Below, one piece after another: positions 41,249 to 49,703 of a DNA stretch of 57,974 nt (the stretch's first letter is position 1; the number at the start of each line of letters is the position of its first letter). The translations under genes and the position numbers were made by a program. This DNA is from Euryarchaeota archaeon UBA23 (lineage in GTDB: Archaea > Thermoplasmatota > Poseidoniia > Poseidoniales > Thalassarchaeaceae), in contig DAIJ01000006.1 of assembly GCA_002498725.1 (NCBI GenBank), forward strand, positions 1 through 57,974, given 5' to 3'. The notes below the pieces were generated by a model. It saw only the letters and a program-made list of their open reading frames with translations, searched no databases and was not told where the DNA came from.

Positions 41249-43121
41249 AATTATTCATTGAATTTCTCCATATTACGGATATAATCAGAATTGAGATTAG
41301 TGTCACTCCACTATTAGGCGGTTCTTTGGTCCAAGGAATTGAAACAATACCTTCGTGTGATGATTGCTGACCTCCGCCTTGTCCGCCGCCACAACCTTCT
41401 GGAGGAGGTCCTATTCCCGGACCCCATGTTTCCCCATGCCCTGCACAAGGATTTTCCCCATCAGATCCGCCTCCTCCTTGACTTGACTCAATAGTTCCTC
41501 TATAGCAGTAGATGAAGTATGGGAATCCAATTTCTCCATCTCCATTTATCCAAGTCGAGTGATAATGATATATTCCCTCTGGATAATCAGGAGTTGGGCT
41601 ATAAATTCCATTACAAGAGTCTAAGTCCCCTAGTCCATTGACATATTCGTAATCCTCAATACCATTGTAACCATTCTCCCCGTCCTTTAATTTGTAAGAA
41701 GAAGTCATTTCTTTTGTATTACCTTCATCATCCCAACCAATAAAGCCATAGATTGGATAACCATCTAAAGCGAATCCTATGATTGGTGAGTGATTACTGA
41801 CTTCTCTAGAAGAATCTAAACTATAATCTGCCCAAGTTTGTTCTTCTTCTGCATGCCAATGCATACAATTTGCATCTGCATGGTAATGATATTCTCCCCC
41901 CGGCCCCGAATGTCCATGGCACAATCCTAGCCATACATGTTGCCGATCTTCTTCGTAAGCACCCTCTTGGCCAGCAACTGCATCTCCTCCCGGACCATCT
42001 TCTGGACCGAATATTGGAATCCCATTAACTGCAAATGCTATTGCTCCTCTTTCTGGAGCTAGTTCACATCCACTGGAAGAAATCACCGGATTACAATTAG
42101 TATTATTTCTGGGTTCCAGCGGTATTATCCATTCATGATTTTGAGAACTAGTACAACATCCCGGTCCTGATTCCAGGTCATGATTAGGAAGTCCATTTGC
42201 AGATATCTGAATGATAGTTTCATTTTTGACAAAACTAAGTTGACAAACGTGGTTATCAAATTCTGAAGTATTGTAGTCGTCAACTCCTGCTACTTGTTCT
42301 GTTGAATCACAGAATAATACTCCTTCCCACCACTCTTGAGATCCTATATCTGGATTATCATCTCCCTCATTATATTCACAAGAACCATCATCTTCCTCGG
42401 CATTCTCATCATAATTGTTTGCAGCAGGATCAGTACATCCACGGTTAATTGGATTGATTACATAATTTACAACAGCAGAATCCATAGTTATCACATTAAC
42501 TCCACATTCCGCTTCCATTGAAATGGTGAGATTTTCTTGTAAGTTCTGGAAATTAAGAATAAATCTTCCATCGTCATCGAAGTTTAGACTTAATTGACTT
42601 TCATTGAAACTTGTATCTGTCCATCTTAGATCACAAGTTTCTAGGTTCGTATGGTATAGATTTCCGGATAGAGTTACACCATCTCCTTGATCCACATTTC
42701 TTCTAAAATCATCCAATACAATACTCGCCTCTCCTTCGAAGGGGTATTCAATAGAAAATTGAGTAAACCAACGTGTTTCTTGCAGATTTTCGTCGGTTAC
42801 TGACACATAAAGAGAGTATTCCCCTACTTCTAGATTACTAATGTCTACAGAAAACTGACCTTCTTCTTGAAGTTCTTCATATGTAATAGAATTACCATTT
42901 AAAGTAACTTCAATGCTTGCAGAATCAAGAGATTCATCTTCAATTGTGATATTTATCGAATCTACATTTCCAATAATGAAAGATCCCGGCTCTTCTCCAC
43001 TAATTTTAGGAGCATTATCTGTAGTTGCATCTTCTATGTCGAAGTAAAGAATCCCAACCATAACACTACCAACCATTAGTGCCGCAAGAAATAGACTACG
43101 CGCTTGCTCCATATTCTGCAT
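41193..43121 (-). CDS. Secreted YHYH-domain protein
   Basis: 642 residues. A signal anchor (about 8-27, LFLAALMVGSVMVGILYFD) is followed by two beta-sandwich regions (about 40-225). Next is GCTDPAANNYDENAEEDDGSC (about 229-249), a cysteine-bracketed motif common in secreted proteins of marine microbes. The YHYH domain has two signature pieces, GGEYHYHADANC and EGIYHYHSTW, with GLCHGHSGPG and FALDGYPIYG. Its histidines suggest metal binding. A glycine-rich stretch (PPEGCGGGQGGGQ) leads to a C-terminal hydrophobic segment. It is the promoter-distal gene of the Sco cluster, 74 bases after the first Sco gene. Its 3' end overlaps pheS by 56 bases. Confidence 0.8.
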   Translation of the reverse strand: MQNMEQARSLFLAALMVGSVMVGILYFDIEDATTDNAPKISGEEPGSFIIGNVDSINITIEDESLDSASIEVTLNGNSITYEELQEEGQFSVDISNLEVGEYSLYVSVTDENLQETRWFTQFSIEYPFEGEASIVLDDFRRNVDQGDGVTLSGNLYHTNLETCDLRWTDTSFNESQLSLNFDDDGRFILNFQNLQENLTISMEAECGVNVITMDSAVVNYVINPINRGCTDPAANNYDENAEEDDGSCEYNEGDDNPDIGSQEWWEGVLFCDSTEQVAGVDDYNTSEFDNHVCQLSFVKNETIIQISANGLPNHDLESGPGCCTSSQNHEWIIPLEPRNNTNCNPVISSSGCELAPERGAIAFAVNGIPIFGPEDGPGGDAVAGQEGAYEEDRQHVWLGLCHGHSGPGGEYHYHADANCMHWHAEEEQTWADYSLDSSREVSNHSPIIGFALDGYPIYGFIGWDDEGNTKEMTSSYKLKDGENGYNGIEDYEYVNGLGDLDSCNGIYSPTPDYPEGIYHYHSTWINGDGEIGFPYFIYCYRGTIESSQGGGGSDGENPCAGHGETWGPGIGPPPEGCGGGQGGGQQSSHEGIVSIPWTKEPPNSGVTLISILIISVIWRNSMNNFTVSAYPVVSQGPVGRVL

Positions 43122-43195
43122 ATTCGGCCAACGAATTGCAATAGCATATCAATTAGTCCCAGAGAGAAGTAGTGAAATTCCCGAAATGGAACAAA

Positions 43196-44266
43196 TCATT
43201 CTTCAATCAGTATTCTCAAATCGGCAGCGAAACCATCTAGATCCCAATTAGTTCCAGTCCAGAAAATACGCTTTCTTTGCTCTTTATCAATGATCCATGT
43301 GACTGTAGAATGACCCACCTCATATTCGCCTAATGCTGCTGCATGTGCATCTTGCTGTTCACTATTTGAAGCACCTTCTGGAGTACAGGATAAGATGTCC
43401 CCCTCTGGTCTCTCATACCCTTCATCACACATACAATGAGCACTACTTCCTTCCCCCATCACCCAACCATTTCCATTACAATCAATTCCTACTGGAAGTA
43501 AAGATGTATTTGCTCCTTCAGCAATCCATGCAATGTGGGAGTCTTGATTAGCAGATGTATTCAAGTGCTCATCCGGTGCCAAGGTCCAATTCCAAGATTC
43601 TAAATCCCAAAAATAAAGTGCCCAATTCATTTCTTCATCTAGTGATATATTATTCATGTTCCGTGCTGCTTTATCTAGATCTCCAATTGTATCTGATAAA
43701 GTCAGATTTTCAAATAGATAATCAGTAACTTCAATTGAATTGTTAGAAGACATAACGACGACTCGATTACTAGATCCTTCCGGAGGCACACTCGCTTCAA
43801 TATGTTCATTGTCAACTATAACATTCCATTCATCCCATACTCGCATCAGGGTACTTGGCCTTTCAGCGGTTAGATGGTTCCATTCATATCCCATATGTTG
43901 CGTCCATTCCTTGAGGTGGGAAACAGTGTCTCTAGCAGGATCTATTGTAATTGAAATAAATGCAACCTCCTCTTCTTTATCTTCAAGGCTTACCATAATC
44001 CAGTTCATGTTTGCTGAAATTGCTAGGCAAATATCAGGGCAAGAGGTATAGATAAATGCAACAACAACAACCATATTTTCATAGTCTGATAGGCTAACTG
44101 CCTCTCCGTCCTGATTAAGTAAAGTAAAATCAGGAGCTTTTGGCGGGTCCTTGTATTCTTTACCAACTAAGCCCGAATCATCTGAACCCGAACTAACACA
44201 GCCCGAAAACGTCCCAAGAATAAATAATAATACGATTGAATTTGTAATGATCCTCTTCAAATTCAT
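43196..44266 (-). CDS. Sco1/SenC lipoprotein with EGF-like insert
   Basis: 356 residues, against about 200 in typical Sco. A lipobox (TFSGC, C23) ends the signal peptide. The thioredoxin-like Sco core has CPDIC (C76, C80) in FIYTSCPDIC, and the copper-ligand histidine H319 in EVGHSTVTWIID. Sco delivers or reduces copper at the CuA site of cytochrome oxidase. About 165 residues (150-315) are inserted just before the histidine. They include a cysteine-rich stretch, IDCNGNGWVM then HCMCDEGYERPEG, that resembles an EGF/TIL-like loop. It overlaps the second Sco gene by 4 bases. Confidence 0.87.
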   Translation of the reverse strand: MNLKRIITNSIVLLFILGTFSGCVSSGSDDSGLVGKEYKDPPKAPDFTLLNQDGEAVSLSDYENMVVVVAFIYTSCPDICLAISANMNWIMVSLEDKEEEVAFISITIDPARDTVSHLKEWTQHMGYEWNHLTAERPSTLMRVWDEWNVIVDNEHIEASVPPEGSSNRVVVMSSNNSIEVTDYLFENLTLSDTIGDLDKAARNMNNISLDEEMNWALYFWDLESWNWTLAPDEHLNTSANQDSHIAWIAEGANTSLLPVGIDCNGNGWVMGEGSSAHCMCDEGYERPEGDILSCTPEGASNSEQQDAHAAALGEYEVGHSTVTWIIDKEQRKRIFWTGTNWDLDGFAADLRILIEE

Positions 44267-44994
44267 TCCTCCAATAGAGTAATTATATCTTCAATCACCA
44301 ATTCTGCATTCCAGTCCATATCTTCCCACCAAACTCTCTGCTTCATTTGTTTATCAACTATGATAGTACCCGTTGTATGGTCGACCCAATATGTAAGTGG
44401 ATGATGTTTTACAGATACATCACCACTCTCAGATTGTTGAGTTTCTAATCCACACCCGTTGTCATCAACCGGCTCTCCCTCTGGAGTATCCGGACAAATA
44501 TCGAAACCATCAGCGACTTTATCTCCATCTATATCAGAATCATAGGTAGCCAGCCCAACATCAAAGTTTATCCAAACTGGTTGCAGATCATCCACACTCC
44601 CAGTCAGATGTGGCCAGTCTAAACCTCTTTCTTCAGCATACTGTTTTAGTACACTTGAGTTGTCAGTCCATGGATCAACTGTGATCGATAATATGGCTAC
44701 TTGATCCTCATACAAACCTCCAAGTTCATTTGAAACGAAATCTAGATTTGCACTAACTACTGGACAAATATCTGGGCATCTTGTAAAAAGAAAAGCCACA
44801 ACAACAATCTTTCCTTCTAATTCTTCAAAATTAAACTCTTCTTCATTTGAATCAATAAGAGTAAAATCATTCACAAACATTGCTGGATTTATTTCTTCAC
44901 CATAGAATTGGCTATCTTCTTTAACTGTGCACCCACTGATCATTAGGCTAGTGACCAATAGCATTACTCTAAGCCATTGTGAAAAATTCTTCAT
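44263..44994 (-). CDS. Sco1/SenC lipoprotein with TSP3-like insert
   Basis: 243 residues. The lipobox is MISGC (C22). The copper motif is CPDIC at C73-C77 in FLFTRCPDIC, with ITVDP and histidine H206 in YWVDHTTGTIIVDK. A 45-residue insert at about 150-197 contains DSDIDGDKVADGFDICPD then DDNGC, the pattern of thrombospondin type 3 calcium repeats. It lies at the same point as the much larger insert of the neighbouring paralogue. It is coupled by 4-base overlaps to the genes on both sides. Sco function in copper delivery is inferred from the family. Confidence 0.88.
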   Translation of the reverse strand: MKNFSQWLRVMLLVTSLMISGCTVKEDSQFYGEEINPAMFVNDFTLIDSNEEEFNFEELEGKIVVVAFLFTRCPDICPVVSANLDFVSNELGGLYEDQVAILSITVDPWTDNSSVLKQYAEERGLDWPHLTGSVDDLQPVWINFDVGLATYDSDIDGDKVADGFDICPDTPEGEPVDDNGCGLETQQSESGDVSVKHHPLTYWVDHTTGTIIVDKQMKQRVWWEDMDWNAELVIEDIITLLEE

Positions 44995-45515
44995 TTACTA
45001 TCTCCTCTATTCCCAAGCCACAATAGCGAGGCCACACCAAAAGACACCAGAGCGCCACTCAACATCAAATCTCCGATGTTGAAATCTTCAGAAGATCCAC
45101 TTCCTCTTATTCCTCTTGGCAATTCAAACCCCTCATCAGGAGGTGCCGATTCTGTATGATTATCTTCTAATATTGTCACAGACATTTGCATTATTATTGT
45201 CTCATTATGATCTATAATAATTGATAAATTCCTAAAATCCCACACTGATTTATCAAGCCAGAGATGACATTCATCATCCTGTTTTTCAGGATCATAGGCA
45301 TCTATGTAACACTCCCAAATATCGCCAATAGATATCGTTCTAGATTGATTAACTAAATTGTAGAATGATAATGTGTCATTTTGAAGTACTGTAACTCGTA
45401 CAGGTTCAATTGATGATTCTCTAATTTCAATAACATGATTGATACTTTCATGCGCTTCCGCTGTTGGCGAAAAAACAATTAAAACCCCTATCAAAAAAAC
45501 GGCGATTAAACGCAA
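44991..45515 (-). CDS. Secreted membrane-anchored protein, cupredoxin-like
   Basis: 174 residues. Signal peptide about 1-21 (LIAVFLIGVLIVFSPTAEA). The ectodomain is beta-rich: HVIEIRESSIEPVRVTVLQNDTLSFYNLVNQSRTI is cupredoxin-like in strand order, with C71 and C83 in a probable disulfide. A C-terminal helix (about 147-166, DLMLSGALVSFGVASLLWLG) anchors it. The cupredoxin call is weak because a complete His-Cys-His-Met site is not evident. The gene overlaps the Sco gene by 4 bases and follows the M28 gene by 9, so it belongs to the copper cluster. Confidence 0.65.
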   Translation of the reverse strand: MRLIAVFLIGVLIVFSPTAEAHESINHVIEIRESSIEPVRVTVLQNDTLSFYNLVNQSRTISIGDIWECYIDAYDPEKQDDECHLWLDKSVWDFRNLSIIIDHNETIIMQMSVTILEDNHTESAPPDEGFELPRGIRGSGSSEDFNIGDLMLSGALVSFGVASLLWLGNRGDSK

Positions 45516-45524
45516 AATAACACC

Positions 45525-47081
45525 TCAGTTATCACTCGGAACTGGAGTTTGATCCATGTGTAGAAATGCGTAAACTGCCCACCAAGTTATTATGTCCCAA
45601 GAGTGGGCAAGGTTTGCCTCACCAGTAGCATTCCCAGTTGTCATATATTGCTCCATTCTATCTAGGGTGTCACATGTCTTGTGGTAGCAAGGGTAGCCGT
45701 CAGCAAGCCCATTCCAGTTCAGTGTTGCAACTCCAATATCTTGGAATGGGCAGTGATCACTTCTACAGGTCGGGGATTCATAGATAGCAACAGTATCTAC
45801 AAACGGATCATTCCAGAGTGGAGTTTCACCGCCACTAGCCCATGCCTGTTTACCCCTTTCTAATTCATATGAAAGACCCAGAGCATCTGAAGCAATCCAA
45901 TATGCTAAGTTATACATTCCTGGTTGATCCAGTGTGTCAGAATTGAAATCTTCACCAATACTAGCTGAAAGAGCATATTCTCCTGGAAAATTAACACCAG
46001 CCATGTCAAGATTCAGATAATTACTGACAGTAACTTCAGAAGGGATATCGTCTGTAAATGCTGATGACCCCCATAGACCTTCTTCTTCACTAGACCATAG
46101 GCAGAATACCATTGTTCTTCGAGCGTCGAAATCAGCTAGTACACTGGCAGTTGTAAGTACCATGGCTGTACCAGCCGTGTTGTCGTAGGCACCAGTCCTC
46201 GTGCCGAATCCGGTTTCCTCTTGGCCAGGTAGTAGAGAGGTAGGTGTGAGATATGGTGCTAGATCGAAATGCGCTCCGAAGACTAACCATTCGTCAGGGA
46301 ATGTAGTCCCATCTTTGTATGCACAAATGTTAGCAACCCACAAAGTACCTGATTGGAATCGATGAACTTCTGTTCGCAATCCAAAACCATCTAGAACTCC
46401 AGAAAAGTAAGTTATTGCATCTTCATAACCAGGATTGGCATTCCCAATCCATCTGTCAAGATATCCCTTTGCACCATCTGCTGGATCTAAAGGGTCTAGC
46501 GTTTCATCAGTAATGAAATCGACCCACTCGTACACGGATCTTCCATCTAACCAACCTCCTGAGGCCTCAACCCCTTCATCAATTGTGAGATCTGATCTCT
46601 GTGACCTGATAGTATCAAGGATCTTAACATCTACTGGACCTCCGTCTTCATTGTGTGGAATTAACCATGAATATGTGCCATTATCTTCATTTTGAGATAC
46701 TGCCACAGCACCTCCATTACTCGAATCAAGAAGCCACTCCTGCCAAGACTCATTTGCATTCCTTACAGGCCATTCTTTACGTTCGAATTCACCTAACAAC
46801 AATACAGGTTGAAGATTCCTCGGCGGGAGTAGCCAAGTTAATTGCTCAGAATCACCTTTTTCTAAATCTAAAACAGTACCATTCTGAGCGCGTTTGCTAG
46901 TTGGATCAATTATGAAATAGGGAATATATACACTAAGATCTTTATTTGACTTGAGAGTTACACTACTCCAGTCTCCTGCAATTAGTGAACCATTAATTTC
47001 CAAATCATCTGAGGAAGCCCCACTTCTTCCATCAGAGGAAAAACATCCTGATAGAGGGGCTGATAGCATTAGAAATACCAT
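45525..47081 (-). CDS. Secreted M28-family metallopeptidase (lipoprotein)
   Basis: 518 residues. A lipobox (PLSGC, C13) suggests attachment to the membrane. The open frame upstream would lengthen the short signal region but offers no canonical start. The N-terminal ~170 residues are beta-rich. The M28 catalytic domain follows: FGAHFDLAPYL, TGAYDNTAGTAMVL, CLWSSEEEGLWGSSAF and LNLDMAGVN carry the zinc ligands and catalytic glutamate. SDHCPFQDIGVATLNW supplies the last histidine. It is an aminopeptidase-like enzyme for external peptides. It starts the minus-strand cluster that continues with the cupredoxin-like and Sco genes. Confidence 0.9.
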   Translation of the reverse strand: MVFLMLSAPLSGCFSSDGRSGASSDDLEINGSLIAGDWSSVTLKSNKDLSVYIPYFIIDPTSKRAQNGTVLDLEKGDSEQLTWLLPPRNLQPVLLLGEFERKEWPVRNANESWQEWLLDSSNGGAVAVSQNEDNGTYSWLIPHNEDGGPVDVKILDTIRSQRSDLTIDEGVEASGGWLDGRSVYEWVDFITDETLDPLDPADGAKGYLDRWIGNANPGYEDAITYFSGVLDGFGLRTEVHRFQSGTLWVANICAYKDGTTFPDEWLVFGAHFDLAPYLTPTSLLPGQEETGFGTRTGAYDNTAGTAMVLTTASVLADFDARRTMVFCLWSSEEEGLWGSSAFTDDIPSEVTVSNYLNLDMAGVNFPGEYALSASIGEDFNSDTLDQPGMYNLAYWIASDALGLSYELERGKQAWASGGETPLWNDPFVDTVAIYESPTCRSDHCPFQDIGVATLNWNGLADGYPCYHKTCDTLDRMEQYMTTGNATGEANLAHSWDIITWWAVYAFLHMDQTPVPSDN

Positions 47082-47162
47082 AAAAACAATTTGAAATCGA
47101 TTTATACTCGTAACCCCCTCTGCTCTGATATTTTACTTACGAAGTAAACTACCAATTGAATG

Positions 47163-47221
47163 CAACGGTTGAATAGTAAATCTATCATATTCTTTATTTG
47201 ATAGATTTTACAATCGTTGAA
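47163..47221. repeat. Hairpin flanked by direct repeats in intergenic region
   Basis: AAATCTATCA (47178-47187) and TGATAGATTT (47199-47208) form a perfect 10-bp stem around an 11-base AT loop. Near-identical 11-mers flank it: CAACGGTTGAA at 47163 and CAATCGTTGAA at 47211. It lies in the 172-base spacer between the M28 gene and tRNA-Ala, where both promoters must be. An operator or a structured promoter is possible; no att-like tRNA copy was found. Confidence 0.45.
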
Positions 47222-47253
47222 CTCAATAACCATCGCTTAGTCCGCAGGCCACG

Positions 47254-47330
47254 GGGCGCTTAGCTCAGCTTGGAAGAGCACCTGGTTTGCAACCAGGGGG
47301 CCGGGGGTTCAAATCCCCCAGCGTCCACCA
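47254..47330 (+). tRNA. tRNA-Ala(TGC), CCA encoded
   Basis: Acceptor GGGCGCT/AGCGTCC with one G-T pair, discriminator A, encoded CCA at 47328-47330. The anticodon arm is CCTGG-TTTGCAA-CCAGG with anticodon TGC. The T-arm GGGGGTTCAAATCCCCC is complete. It reads GCA and probably other alanine codons. Confidence 0.96.
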
Positions 47331-47333
47331 TTA

Positions 47334-48353
47334 TCATACAAGTTCGTTGAGAATCTTTAGTAACCCTCTAAGTGTTACTTCACTTATTCCTGATACTTTA
47401 CATACTTCACTTTGAGTTCGAGGAGATGTACTTTCTTGGGATGCTCTGTAAAGAATCACGCCTGCAATACCCGAAGGCTTCTTGCCCTGCCATGAAAGAT
47501 TTGATCCAACTTTACTCCACATTTCACGTGCAGACCCCAATACAGAAGCGGGTAATTGTAGATCAGAATGAAATTTTTCAAAGTATTCTTCAGGTCCAGT
47601 AATGTGATGTGTTCCCAGATTACGAGCCACTAAACGTATGGTCCTCTTCAATTCTTTTTGTTCAACTTCAGTACGCATATCGAATGATTCAGCAATAGTA
47701 TCTATCCTACGAGGAATTTTTGCTTCGCGAGCAGCAATGTAAACACAGGCTGCTGAAACACCTCTAATGCTTCTTCCAGTAACAAGCCCATTTTCTACTG
47801 ATTTACGATATAGGGATGCCGCTTGTTGTTCTATTTGAGGCGGTAAATCGCCTCTGTCACGAATAAATTGCATTGCAGCAGCTAGGTTACGAGCCCGAGA
47901 ACTTCTCGTCTTACTACGTTGATCTATACGCTGTCTTCTTCTCCATTCTCTAACTTGTTTCCCACTCATTCCATGCCTTTTAGCCGCAGACGAACTTAGA
48001 TCTGTACGACTTATCTCAGTTGACAAACCCTTATCAGAAAGAGTTAGAGTAGTAGGTGCTCCCACACGACTTCGATCATTTCCATCTGAGTGATTTACCC
48101 AATCGGCACCAGGGTCAACCATGTTCTCTGCAGCAACATATCCGCATGTTGCACAGGTCGTTTCACCACGCGATATATCGGTATCCCATTCGTCCGACCC
48201 ACACACCTTACAAGAACCCGAAACCGCCTCTGTATTGCGTGATTGTGAAGGTCTAGTTGAAACAGTAAAATCACTTCTCCTCTTTCTCTTATTCTGTGCC
48301 CTCTTTTTATCACCGAGGCGGCTCTTAGTACGGCTTTCTCTCATCTTAACCAC
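47334..48353 (-). CDS. tfb: Transcription initiation factor TFB
   Basis: 339 residues. The zinc ribbon is C48-x2-C51 and C67-x2-C70 (CKVCGSDE, TTCATCGYV), followed by the B-reader/linker region NMVDPGADWVNH. Two cyclin folds follow, with RSIRGVSAACVYIAAREAKIPR and GKKPSGIAGVILYRASQES. TFB recruits RNA polymerase to TBP-bound promoters. A basic N-terminal extension of about 40 residues precedes the ribbon, longer than usual. A TATA-like element lies about 26-33 bases upstream of the ATG, so the mRNA is probably leaderless. The 3' end approaches tRNA-Ala (3-base gap). Confidence 0.93.
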   Translation of the reverse strand: MVKMRESRTKSRLGDKKRAQNKRKRRSDFTVSTRPSQSRNTEAVSGSCKVCGSDEWDTDISRGETTCATCGYVAAENMVDPGADWVNHSDGNDRSRVGAPTTLTLSDKGLSTEISRTDLSSSAAKRHGMSGKQVREWRRRQRIDQRSKTRSSRARNLAAAMQFIRDRGDLPPQIEQQAASLYRKSVENGLVTGRSIRGVSAACVYIAAREAKIPRRIDTIAESFDMRTEVEQKELKRTIRLVARNLGTHHITGPEEYFEKFHSDLQLPASVLGSAREMWSKVGSNLSWQGKKPSGIAGVILYRASQESTSPRTQSEVCKVSGISEVTLRGLLKILNELV

Positions 48354-48378
48354 TGGTTGTATAGTGAAGGTTCTATTA

Positions 48379-48386
48379 TTTATATA
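48379..48386 (-). promoter_or_regulatory. TATA box for tfb
   Basis: On the minus strand the sequence reads TATATAAA. Its centre is about 29 bases before the tfb ATG at 48353, which fits a leaderless transcript. The stretch between tfb and gcvT is AT-rich on both strands, so it may also serve gcvT, whose chosen start is about 100 bases downstream on the other strand. Confidence 0.55.
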
Positions 48387-48486
48387 TTATTCTTAGTTGT
48401 TCATTAGTATATCAATGTATTTTATTTTCTTCAATACTGACTTTCAATATCAAATGATTATTGTCCTTGTTGGGTTCCGAAGTACC

Positions 48487-49641
48487 ATGGAGGTAGGTGA
48501 GTTAGTGCGTACTGCATTGTATGATTGCCACCTAGATGCCAATGCAAAGATGGTAAATTTCCATGGTTTTGAGCTTCCAATTTGGTATACTTCAATACAA
48601 GAGGAGCATCTAGCTTGTAGATCTGCAGCAGGGATGTTCGATGTTTCACACATGGGTTTCTTCTCCTTCAAAGGCAACAACGTTAGACAATGGATTGAGA
48701 GTATTTCAACTCAGAGAGTGTCGTCATTTGTATCTGGTCGCTGTGGATATACACATTTCCTTGACCATGATGGCTACATAATAGATGACATGATTTTCGG
48801 AGTTAAGTCTGATGATTGTGTGTTAGGTGTTCCTAATGCCTCGATGGTCCCTATCATGTGGGATTGGTTCAATAGTTTACTTCCTGATGACGGGTCTATC
48901 AGTATTGAGAATCTTTCAGATGAAACTAGTATAATTGCTCTACAAGGCCCCAAATCAATAGAAATTCTCGCTTTGGCATTAGGAGATAAGAACAAAATTG
49001 GTAGATTTAAATGCCAGAATATTGAATCAAATCAAATTGATATTTCTGGTTGGATTCAGGGCACTGGATATACTGGAGAAAGTGGTGTTGAAATATTCGT
49101 TCCGAATAACAAAGCGGCATTGCTTTGGAATCTACTTATAGAAGTCGGCAATCCCCTAGGATTAGTTCCTGTTGGTTTGGGTGCTAGAGATACTCTGAGA
49201 CTTGAGAAAGGGTACCTACTTTCAGGCCAAGATTTCCTTTGGCCAGGCCTTAATTTAGAGGGAGATTCTTCATTGCCGAATGATTTCTTATTCCGCGATA
49301 CGGCAGAAACTAATGTTCCCTTTGGATTAGATATAGAACACAATTTTATTGGCCGAGATCGAGTAATTAGATCATTGGAATCCGGCAAAATAAAATGGCA
49401 TGGTCTGAAATGTTTGGAACGGGGGCCTTCTCCACGCTTAGGACATCAAATTAAGAGAATAGATTCTGATGATTCAGAAATAATTGGCTATGTTTCTAGT
49501 GGTGGCCCATCTCCTTCTCTCAATCGTACAGGTATAGCAATGGCTTATCTTTCTGATGTTGAATTAGGAGATGAGGTTTGGATTCAGGCTAGTAGTAGGC
49601 GTAGAATTAAGGCAGAAGTGGTTGTTCCTCCATTTGTCTGA
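48487..49641 (+). CDS. gcvT: Glycine cleavage system aminomethyltransferase (T protein)
   Basis: 384 residues from ATG 48487; an upstream frame from 48397 encodes a hydrophobic leader that no T protein needs. MVNFHGFELPIWYTSIQEEH and GMFDVSHMGFF are the family start. SIIALQGPKS, GYTGESGVEIF and LGARDTLRLEKGYLL follow. The enzyme transfers the aminomethyl carbon from H protein to THF. Other system genes are gcvPA/PB (52.5 kb) and the lysine-less H-like gene (24.5 kb). It is divergent from tfb. Confidence 0.93.
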   Translation: MEVGELVRTALYDCHLDANAKMVNFHGFELPIWYTSIQEEHLACRSAAGMFDVSHMGFFSFKGNNVRQWIESISTQRVSSFVSGRCGYTHFLDHDGYIIDDMIFGVKSDDCVLGVPNASMVPIMWDWFNSLLPDDGSISIENLSDETSIIALQGPKSIEILALALGDKNKIGRFKCQNIESNQIDISGWIQGTGYTGESGVEIFVPNNKAALLWNLLIEVGNPLGLVPVGLGARDTLRLEKGYLLSGQDFLWPGLNLEGDSSLPNDFLFRDTAETNVPFGLDIEHNFIGRDRVIRSLESGKIKWHGLKCLERGPSPRLGHQIKRIDSDDSEIIGYVSSGGPSPSLNRTGIAMAYLSDVELGDEVWIQASSRRRIKAEVVVPPFV

Positions 49642-49703
49642 GAATGATTATGACGGGGTAATCCTATTGGCTAGTTTATTGTACGGAGTATTGAGGTTGA
49701 GGC

